Shown here piece by piece: positions 6,765 through 12,621 of a DNA stretch of 12,621 bases. The notes under the pieces were generated by a model. It worked only from the letters and a program-made list of their open reading frames with translations, ran no database searches and was not told the DNA's origin. Each line of letters starts with the position of its first letter. Positions within the stretch are counted from its first letter, which is position 1. Position numbers and translations under genes: made by a program. This DNA comes from an uncultured Faecalibacterium sp. (GTDB lineage: Bacteria > Bacillota > Clostridia > Oscillospirales > Ruminococcaceae), in contig CALDNF010000124.1 of the NCBI GenBank assembly GCA_937917475.1, positions 1 through 12,621 on the forward strand, read 5' to 3'.

Positions 6765-8903
6765 TCAGAAAACGGTGATAGAATCGGAACCAATTTTGTT
6801 CATCTCATAGCAGATGCACTTTTTCAAAGTTTTTGCAGCAGGAGTTGCGGGGACGATTTCAATGTTCCAGCCATGTTCAGTAGGTTCCATGATGAGCAAC
6901 ATATCGCAGTGGCTGTGTTTTAAAACAATGTGATTTGGCTGTGCATCTTTCCGCAGATAGGCGGCGGCAGAAATTATTTCAAATGCCTTGGAATCAACAG
7001 GAGAGTCGGAGTGATCCCATGGTTCTGAACAAGGAGAAGGGAGAGCGGTTCGCTCTGCACCGGGAACATATTTTATGACATGATAGATATAGTTGGCAAT
7101 GCCATAACCTGAGGTGTGATTGTGGTGAGGGAAAACCATTCGCTCTGCACTGGGAATATATTTCATGAGATGGCGGATGTAGTTGATAAGGCCATCACCG
7201 ACGCCTGCTTCTAGATCGGAGGAACGCTCTTTAGATTCGATGGAAAGTAGTACTGGGCGGTCGAATAATCCAAACAGTTCCAATACATGATCAGGACGTT
7301 TTCCATTAATTTCTTCGCTGACACGAGGCAGAGATAGCCAACGAACCTCACGGTTTTGGTAGAGAACGGATAGTCCGCTCCAATCACCGCCGGGGGGATT
7401 GCACATTCCTTCAAAGCAGACGCTGCGAAGCAGGTGAGAAAATAGGAAGTGAATTCCGGTATCCACATCGTCCTCATGGAAGGACTGTGGAATGCTGGAA
7501 AAAGCGTTTTGTGTCAGTTTATTTGAATGAGGATGCTGCGTGATATAATGCTCTCTTAATGCGGAAGTGTTCAAAAGAATTTCTGCATCATGAGGATGAG
7601 AGGCAATTACCGGAACGTCAAGTGCGACAAAGTTGCTGAGCGCAAGGACGGAACGCCAAAAGCCGTTCGTGGCGGCAAGATGTTCCGGATTTGAAAGCAG
7701 AGTATTGAAATTTTGCTCCAGAACAGGTCCGTAAATATAGGTCATCACTTCGCTTTCAGAAGACGTGAGCATTGCGACCAAGGGTAGGATTCCCCGGTCA
7801 GGTCGGTTGTCATCGCCTCTGGGCTTAAAACCTTTTATCATGCAGAGAATCAAGTCTGCATGACCCGAAGCAATTTGGTCAAGAATGGCGATGTGATAAG
7901 TGGGATAAAGACTGTGTATTCCGTCCGCAAGTTTTCTTCGGTTTGCAGCAGGAATAATTCCAAATGGAAGGTCCTGAGATGCCAACCCAACACTGAGCTG
8001 TGAAACCAAACGAAGAAAAGCGAGTGAATTGCCGTGATGTCCCTTTGCTGCAATCTTTTTTCGGAAACAAAAAGTGGAATTTTCTAACGAAAAGCGAATA
8101 ATATCCTGATGGGAGACATATAAACGGTTCCACTGTTCCGGTGTGAAATTTGTGGCAGAGCGAGAGAGACCGGCTAAAAACAGTACTACATTGAAATTTT
8201 TCTGAAGGATGAATTTTTCTTCAGCAGTGGTATCAAAACCACACATCCGCTTGACGATATAACGAGAAAGCTCTGCTCCTGCAAAATTGTTTTCATCAAA
8301 GCTTCTCAAGGAAGGGTCAGACTGCTTGTCAAATTCTTCCGAACGAATGTAAATCTGTGCAGAAAAATTGCCACTGTTTCTGGAAAAACTGATATAACTG
8401 TAGGGGACAGCTGGATTGGGAAAACGAAGGGCCTTTCTCTCACGAGTATGGCTGTTCAATTCGTATTTTACAAAATCCACAATGTACAAATAAGGACACC
8501 CGGTACGTCCTGTGGAAAAAGCTCGACCACTTCGTTGCCATGCCTGATTTCCGGCCTGCAGTGCGCTGCAAAATTCAACTGCATAAAGAATTGTTTCTTG
8601 TCCGGTTTCAATATGGGTAACAATAGCATCTGGAGTTTCATCAAGAAAGCTGCCGTTGCTTCTCAGGCAGGTAAAAATATTGCTTTCCCATCTTCTGCGG
8701 CCTGCTTTGTTGAAACCGGGAAGCAATTCTAGCTGCCATTCAAAATGCTGCCCTAGGTATTCAAAGCATATATGATAAACGATGGTAGAAGGCGATAATA
8801 GCGATTCTTTAACGAATGTGGGAGAGGTTTCATTTAGGATGCGTGAGGCGATGCGTTCACATTCCACAATGTTATCACCATGGATTCGGAAAACTTCTGT
8901 CAT
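6765..8903 (-). CDS. Putative restriction endonuclease, 712 residues, with two PD-(D/E)XK-like sites
   Basis: I do not recognise a named family. Two stretches look like PD-(D/E)XK nuclease sites. The first has WESN (72-75), TPDAIV (90-95) and AVEFCSALQAGNQAWQRSGR (108-127), a variant in which the lysine is replaced. The second, canonical one has RPDHVLEL (536-543) and LLSIESKER (552-560), with D538, E556 and K558. The large helical region between them (about 210-500) could hold DNA recognition. Together with two neighbouring methyltransferases and a regulator, this points to a type II, possibly type IIS, endonuclease. Residues 569-592 and 599-622 are a tandem duplication. The ATG at 8903 follows AGGAG by about 10 bases. 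The gene lies 30 bases behind citC in the same direction, with no clear promoter between, so expression may come from cit transcription or from a promoter inside citC. An unrelated nuclease or defence effector is the main alternative. Confidence 0.62.
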   Translation of the reverse strand: MTEVFRIHGDNIVECERIASRILNETSPTFVKESLLSPSTIVYHICFEYLGQHFEWQLELLPGFNKAGRRRWESNIFTCLRSNGSFLDETPDAIVTHIETGQETILYAVEFCSALQAGNQAWQRSGRAFSTGRTGCPYLYIVDFVKYELNSHTRERKALRFPNPAVPYSYISFSRNSGNFSAQIYIRSEEFDKQSDPSLRSFDENNFAGAELSRYIVKRMCGFDTTAEEKFILQKNFNVVLFLAGLSRSATNFTPEQWNRLYVSHQDIIRFSLENSTFCFRKKIAAKGHHGNSLAFLRLVSQLSVGLASQDLPFGIIPAANRRKLADGIHSLYPTYHIAILDQIASGHADLILCMIKGFKPRGDDNRPDRGILPLVAMLTSSESEVMTYIYGPVLEQNFNTLLSNPEHLAATNGFWRSVLALSNFVALDVPVIASHPHDAEILLNTSALREHYITQHPHSNKLTQNAFSSIPQSFHEDDVDTGIHFLFSHLLRSVCFEGMCNPPGGDWSGLSVLYQNREVRWLSLPRVSEEINGKRPDHVLELFGLFDRPVLLSIESKERSSDLEAGVGDGLINYIRHLMKYIPSAERMVFPHHNHTSGYGIANYIYHVIKYVPGAERTALPSPCSEPWDHSDSPVDSKAFEIISAAAYLRKDAQPNHIVLKHSHCDMLLIMEPTEHGWNIEIVPATPAAKTLKKCICYEMNKIGSDSITVF
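7038..7199 (-). repeat. Internal 90-base (30-residue) tandem duplication in the endonuclease gene
   Basis: Residues 569-592 and 599-622 align without gaps with 13 of 24 identities (pattern G-x-G-x-x-NYI-x-H-x-x-KY-x-P-x-AER). The DNA still shares TTCGCTCTGCAC at 7139-7150 and 7049-7060, exactly 90 bases apart. The unit follows the second PD-(D/E)XK site directly and adds a predicted helix and loop. Confidence 0.85.
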
Positions 8904-8933
8904 GATGCAACACTCCTTTCAAAACAATTGCAC

Positions 8934-9977
8934 TCAATAATGCACCACATTTCCGGAGCGGCGGATGCGGTCCAGTACAGGGGCAGCTTCCGGGCTGCGG
9001 AAGTAGGCGAGGCTGGTTTGGGGCAGCAGGGTCTCCAAAGCGGCCCAATCGCCGTTTTGCAGGCACTGGCGGACGGTGGAGGCACTGATGGCTCTGCCGT
9101 TAGCCTGTTTGCGGGGCACCACGATGCAGTCGATGCCCACCTTAGGCAGCTGTTCACACATGATCTGGTTGTACAGGCCGGTGACCTGACTGGTGGGCTC
9201 CTCCCCCACATACCGGGCGGTGATGTTCAGCACAGCGGCAATTTTGGTAAACACTGCCAGATCCAGCCGGGCATGGCCGTCGATAACGGCGGCTTCGTCC
9301 TTCAAAAAGTAGCTGGGGAAGGTGGCGTTGGAGATGATGTAGGGGCCGCTGTCGTGCAGCACTACATTGGGCAGATGGGCCACGCCCTCTGCCACCAACT
9401 TTTTGCGGATCGCAAAGGGAACGAGACTGGCATCCTCGCTGACCACAAAAAGGTGCAGGGTATCGCAGGCGGCGGCAGCGGTCTCCACAAGGTACTGATG
9501 CCCCAGCGTGAAGGGGTTTGCGTTCATGACCAGGGCAGCGGACTTTCCTTCCGTGCGGGTCTTTTCCAGTTGGCGGAGATAGCTGGAAAAACCATCCCGG
9601 CGGTTTTCCATGAACACCAGCGTGTCCTCCACCCGGGCGATCTCATAAAAACCCAGATCACCGAAGAATTTTGCACTTTTCACCTTGGTGTACAGGAACA
9701 GGTGCAGGTTGCCCCGGGCGCACTGCACCTCAATGAGGTGGGTGATGATCTGGTTCAGCAGTCCCTCGCCCTGATGCGCACTGCTGACCGCAAAGCAACG
9801 CAGGGTATTGCCAAAGCAGCTTCCGGTGCCGATGACGTTGTACTCCTCGTCAAACATGGCACAGATGTAGTCCAGATTGCCGTCCCGGCGGATGCCCTCC
9901 TGTGCCAGCAGGGCGTCTACCTGCGCCAGAACGCTTTTATCGCTGGGGGAAACCTGAGCGAGGGTGTATTCAGACAT
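8934..9977 (-). CDS. citC: [Citrate (pro-3S)-lyase] ligase
   Basis: This enzyme acetylates the thiol of the citrate lyase prosthetic group using ATP and acetate, which switches the lyase on (EC 6.2.1.22). With the ATG at 9977 it has 347 residues, the usual CitC length. The N-terminal part (about 1-125) is a GNAT-like acetyltransferase fold (LRCFAVSSAHQGEGLLNQII, 59-78). The C-terminal part is a nucleotidyltransferase: NANPFTLGHQYLVE (152-165), with the TxGH motif, and ISASTVR (297-303). GGAGG is 9 bases before ATG 9977; the in-frame TTG at 9983 would leave only 3 bases, so it is rejected. The start overlaps the end of citXG by 8 bases, so the two are coupled. The lyase subunits it would act on are not in the window. 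Confidence 0.92.
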   Translation of the reverse strand: MSEYTLAQVSPSDKSVLAQVDALLAQEGIRRDGNLDYICAMFDEEYNVIGTGSCFGNTLRCFAVSSAHQGEGLLNQIITHLIEVQCARGNLHLFLYTKVKSAKFFGDLGFYEIARVEDTLVFMENRRDGFSSYLRQLEKTRTEGKSAALVMNANPFTLGHQYLVETAAAACDTLHLFVVSEDASLVPFAIRKKLVAEGVAHLPNVVLHDSGPYIISNATFPSYFLKDEAAVIDGHARLDLAVFTKIAAVLNITARYVGEEPTSQVTGLYNQIMCEQLPKVGIDCIVVPRKQANGRAISASTVRQCLQNGDWAALETLLPQTSLAYFRSPEAAPVLDRIRRSGNVVHY

Positions 9978-11337
9978 CTTCAAGGACCTCCGTTTGGAAG
10001 AAATAGAGCAGATAAGTCAGGGCCAGCAGGTCGGCACTGCCGCCGGGGGAAAGATTTTCGGCAATGAACCGGTCATCCAGCTCCGCCAGCGTTTTTTCGT
10101 CGGGGTAGGGGGCAGAGGCCAGCAGAGCGTTCAGCTCTTCGGTCAGGGCAAGCTGACGCTCCCGGCTGGACCGGGCAATGATGTTGGTGTCGGTGCTGTG
10201 AGCCAGAATGGCCAACAGGGCCCCGCAGCCAGCACGATTGATGTCATATCCGAGAGCAAGGCCCTGCCGAAGGGCGGGCAGGCCGTAGTCCAGCACGGCG
10301 GGCAGACCGGCTTCCACCTGTCCCCGGACCCCGGTGATGCCATATTGGACGTAAAGTTTCTGCCCGGCAGTCACGGCGTTTTCGGCTGTGACTGCCGCAA
10401 AATCCGCCTCAGTGAGCCCGGCTGTCATGGCAGCGGCCTCGGCGGCGACCCGGGCGGGATCTGCCCAGAGAGAGCGGTCCAGCCGCCCCAGAGCGGCGCA
10501 GACGATGCCCATGGAGAAGATGGCTCCCTTGTGGGTGTTGACACCGTGGGTGGCAGCCAGCATCTCGCCCTCGGCTTCGCAGCCCAGAGGCCGCAGGGCC
10601 GCAAAGGTCTCAACAGCAGGAGAGTGGGCAGTTTCCCGGCCCAGCCGGGTGCAGGCTTCAAAATAAGGCACCAGAGAAGCTGCACTGTTCATGAAGGTGA
10701 ATACATCCATGTCGGTATGGCTGCCGCTGTTCCGCCGGTCCACAAGACCGGGTTTTGGAGTGGTGGTCACTTCGTAGAGCAGGGCCCGCACAGCCTGCTG
10801 GGCAGCGGTGGAAGCGTCCAGAGCGTTCATTGTGTCCGTCAGGATATCGGTGGTCTTCTCCTGTAATTCGGCCACCGTGTGGATGCGGCGGCTGCTGCAG
10901 GCTTTTGCAGGCCCGCCGCAGATCAGGCAGCGGCGTCCCTCAAGCTGCAGCTCTTCCCGGTCCACCTTCCGGCCGTCGGGGCAGAGGACATCCATATCAA
11001 ACAGCCGCCCCAGAGGGCTTGCATCCTCCACAAGAGTGGTCAGCTTTTTGACTTCCAGCGGGGCGGCATCCAGCACATAGAAGGCTTCGCATCCGGTGGG
11101 TTCCCGGTAGACTTCCTGATGCAGTACGGCGATGCGGCAGCGGGTCAGCTGGCGTTCCAGCAGCTCCCGGCCCCGGGCAAAGCCCCGCCGGATGAGAGGA
11201 CTGATCTTGACCGGGCCTGCGATATTCATGGTGAAGCAGACAAGGGTGGTGTGATATTGCGTCAGAAGGGCCTGCTGACGCTGGGCACGCCGCTCCCGGG
11301 CGTCCAGCATTTCGATCAGAGAAACGGTTTGTTCCAT
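9970..11337 (-). CDS. citXG: CitX-CitG fusion: apo-citrate lyase prosthetic-group transferase / triphosphoribosyl-dephospho-CoA synthase
   Basis: A 455-residue bifunctional protein for making and attaching the citrate lyase prosthetic group. Residues about 1-165 are CitX, which transfers the group to the acyl carrier subunit CitD: GRLFDMDVL (110-118) and RRCLICGGPAKACSSRRIH (135-153). Residues about 175-455 are CitG, which makes triphosphoribosyl-dephospho-CoA from dephospho-CoA and ATP: TTTPKPGLVDRRNSGSHTD (191-209), NTHKGAIFSMG (267-277) and LSPGGSADLLALTYLL (429-444). Single-chain CitXG proteins are known from other bacteria, where separate genes are the alternative. AAAGGAG lies 9 bases before the ATG and overlaps the LysR stop codon, and citC overlaps its 3' end. 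The order LysR, citXG, citC indicates one transcript. All key motifs look intact. Confidence 0.92.
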   Translation of the reverse strand: MEQTVSLIEMLDARERRAQRQQALLTQYHTTLVCFTMNIAGPVKISPLIRRGFARGRELLERQLTRCRIAVLHQEVYREPTGCEAFYVLDAAPLEVKKLTTLVEDASPLGRLFDMDVLCPDGRKVDREELQLEGRRCLICGGPAKACSSRRIHTVAELQEKTTDILTDTMNALDASTAAQQAVRALLYEVTTTPKPGLVDRRNSGSHTDMDVFTFMNSAASLVPYFEACTRLGRETAHSPAVETFAALRPLGCEAEGEMLAATHGVNTHKGAIFSMGIVCAALGRLDRSLWADPARVAAEAAAMTAGLTEADFAAVTAENAVTAGQKLYVQYGITGVRGQVEAGLPAVLDYGLPALRQGLALGYDINRAGCGALLAILAHSTDTNIIARSSRERQLALTEELNALLASAPYPDEKTLAELDDRFIAENLSPGGSADLLALTYLLYFFQTEVLEDV

Positions 11338-11352
11338 GGTGCAAAGCTCCTT

Positions 11353-12207
11353 TCAGCGTCGTTGTTTCAGCAGGTCCATGAACAGCTGAACCTGCGGCAG
11401 AGCGGCGGCGTCCCGCTGGCAGAAGATGGAAGTGCGCCGGACGAAAGGCTCGCCGTTCTCAAAGGTACAGGGGCGGATGCAGCCGTCGAATCCGTCAAGT
11501 GCGATCTCGGGCAGCAGGGCCCAGCCCAGCCCCCGCTGAACCATCTCAAGACAGGCGGTGATGTTGTCCACCACAAAGTTTCCAGCGTCGCTGGTAATGC
11601 CGTTTTCATACCGCCAGCGGGCCATCTGTGCGCCGAGAGAAACATCGGTGTGATGGTCGATGTAGAGATAATCGGAGAGGGGAACGCCCTCAAACTTGCG
11701 GGCATGGATGAGGCAGATATTCTCCTGCGACAGAAGGAACTGCGTGCCGTCCCAGGGATATTCGCCCCTCAGCACAGCAATGTCCAGGCTGCTGTCCAGC
11801 ATCTTCTGGTAGAGTTCCCGGCTGTGTCCGGTGGCGATGTCCAGCCGGACCCGGGGATAGCGGGTGTGGTATTCGGTCAGGATGTCCGGCAGGCGGTAAT
11901 AAGAGAAATTGACCGAAATACCGGCCTTGAGGGTGCCGCAGACCTCGCCCCGCATGGCATCCAGCCCACGGCGCAGCTTTTCCATCTCCCGCAGGGCGGC
12001 ACGGCTGTGTTCCAGCACCTTTTCGCCCTCGGGGGTAAAGCGGATGCCCTGCCGGGACCGGAGCAGAATGTCCACGCCCAATTCCTGTTCAATGGATTTG
12101 ATCCGTTTGGAGAGAGCAGACTGCGTCATATAAAGCTTGTCTGCGGCGTGGGTGATGTTCCGGGTCACATCGAGAATATCCAGCAATTCAAAATCTTTTT
12201 CGTCCAT
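11353..12207 (-). CDS. LysR-type transcriptional regulator, probably of the citrate lyase genes
   Basis: A 284-residue LysR-family protein. The N-terminal winged helix-turn-helix covers about residues 4-63, with ITHAADKLYMTQSALSKRIK (18-37) and RFTPEGEKVLEH (56-67). The rest is the periplasmic-binding-protein-like effector domain, of usual length. Ligands of this family are small metabolites; citrate or a related organic acid is a guess from context. It is the first gene of the cit operon, 15 bases ahead of citXG, not divergent as LysR regulators often are, so autoregulation would also control citXG and citC. The ribosome site is weak (GGCGG about 13 bases upstream), and the start is chosen because the HTH needs it. 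Confidence 0.88.
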   Translation of the reverse strand: MDEKDFELLDILDVTRNITHAADKLYMTQSALSKRIKSIEQELGVDILLRSRQGIRFTPEGEKVLEHSRAALREMEKLRRGLDAMRGEVCGTLKAGISVNFSYYRLPDILTEYHTRYPRVRLDIATGHSRELYQKMLDSSLDIAVLRGEYPWDGTQFLLSQENICLIHARKFEGVPLSDYLYIDHHTDVSLGAQMARWRYENGITSDAGNFVVDNITACLEMVQRGLGWALLPEIALDGFDGCIRPCTFENGEPFVRRTSIFCQRDAAALPQVQLFMDLLKQRR

Positions 12208-12239
12208 AAAACCGATTTCCGCCTTTCCCTTCCAGATAC

Positions 12240-12270
12240 CAATGTTTTGGGTATGATTTGGAACGCATTG
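12240..12270. promoter_or_regulatory. Imperfect dyad between promoter and LysR gene, possible operator
   Basis: CAATG (12240-12244) and CATTG (12266-12270) face each other over 21 bases. Between them TTTGG is directly repeated with an 11-base period. It lies downstream of the predicted -10 for the LysR gene. LysR regulators bind such sites, but these matches are short. Confidence 0.2.
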
Positions 12271-12294
12271 TGACGTTTTTCATTCCGTTTCTTC

Positions 12295-12323
12295 ATCATA
12301 CTACAAAACTTCTGGGGTGAAAA
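12295..12323 (-). promoter_or_regulatory. Candidate promoter of the LysR-citXG-citC operon
   Basis: On the minus strand TTTTCA (12323-12318, 4 of 6) and TATGAT (12300-12295, 5 of 6) are separated by 17 bases, about 90 bases before the LysR ATG. Confidence 0.45.
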
Positions 12324-12571
12324 GCCCGAAAAATCGATGGAGCTTTTGATGTATTGATTCCAATATGGAATGAAACACCTGAAATTTATCCGGGAAGGAA
12401 TTATATCCGGCACCATGCCATAAAAAAGACTAATGTATCCAAGATTTTGAAGCATAATTTCCAGAGCATTTGGAATGGCTACAGGAGGAGAGCGTCGCCT
12501 CACAATTCAGTTGTCAAGCATGATGTCTATACTGCGTTCCGATAATAAACTTTGCAAAAATCATAAAAAAC
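12324..12571. other. AT-rich intergenic stretch with no recognisable gene
   Basis: Short open frames exist on both strands but none has a ribosome site with a believable protein. A GC-rich island around 12483-12501 (AGGAGGAGAGCGTCGCCTC) stands out; similar motifs may be dispersed repeats in this group of bacteria, which cannot be tested here. No convincing promoter pair or tRNA was seen. Confidence 0.4.
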
Positions 12572-12617
12572 AAATAATCCGAACCCATCTCCTATCGGAA
12601 ACAAGTTCGGATTATTT
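12572..12617. terminator. Bidirectional rho-independent terminator
   Basis: AAATAATCCGAAC (12572-12584) pairs perfectly with GTTCGGATTATTT (12605-12617), a 13-bp stem with a 20-base loop, followed by T on the plus strand and by a TTTGTTTTTT run on the minus strand. No plus-strand gene precedes it, so it most likely ends a minus-strand gene located to the right of the window. Confidence 0.75.
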
Positions 12618-12621
12618 TTGT

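Noticed and set aside
4775..8933. Flanking direct repeats or transposase genes marking the cassette as a transposon
   Set aside because: I compared the sequences at both apparent borders and saw no matching repeats, and no transposase or integrase is encoded.
8880..10067. 395-residue plus-strand open frame
   Set aside because: It is antisense to citC, which has clear family motifs and a ribosome site; the frame is open because the GC-rich opposite strand lacks stops.
9964..12273. Long plus-strand open frames of 300 and 464 residues
   Set aside because: They lie antisense to citXG and the LysR gene; their proteins are low in family-like motifs and they lack a ribosome site.

Overview
The window looks like a chromosomal segment from a Gram-positive gut Clostridium relative, most likely Faecalibacterium or a close Oscillospiraceae genus. 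The reasons are strong AGGAGG-type ribosome sites, TTGACA/TATAAT-type promoters, GC-rich host genes, a lipobox lipoprotein, an array of helicase-associated (HA) repeats, and a fused CitX-CitG protein. The genus is inference; no rRNA or other marker gene is present.

Left part (1-1064, minus strand): a two-gene operon with a small two-half cupin protein followed by the start of a D-2-hydroxyacid dehydrogenase that leaves the window. A clear promoter precedes it. Middle left (1126-4774, plus strand): a divergent 913-residue protein whose N-terminal half reads as a superfamily 2 helicase with nearly every catalytic motif damaged and whose C-terminal half is seven HA repeats. A small lipoprotein of unknown function follows, then a strong terminator.

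Centre (about 4780-8930): a visibly AT-richer restriction-modification cassette. On the plus strand, from a near-consensus promoter with a palindrome just upstream, run a beta-class N6-adenine methyltransferase, a small XRE-type regulator and an alpha-class (D12) N6-adenine methyltransferase, all overlapping or nearly touching. Convergent to them, with one base between stop codons, is a 712-residue protein that I read as the partner endonuclease. It has two separate PD-(D/E)XK-like sites and an internal 30-residue tandem duplication.

Right part (8934-12323, minus strand): a GC-rich citrate lyase maturation operon: LysR-type regulator, CitX-CitG fusion, and citrate lyase ligase CitC. The structural lyase genes (citD, citE, citF) are absent from the window. 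The position downstream of citC is occupied by the endonuclease gene, only 30 bases away and in the same direction, so the cassette appears to have landed behind citC and its nuclease may depend on cit transcription. The window ends in an AT-rich stretch closed by a 13-bp perfect inverted repeat that looks like a bidirectional terminator.

The most promising material for follow-up is the two-methyltransferase, one-controller, large-nuclease locus with its candidate operator, and the pseudo-helicase/HA-repeat protein.
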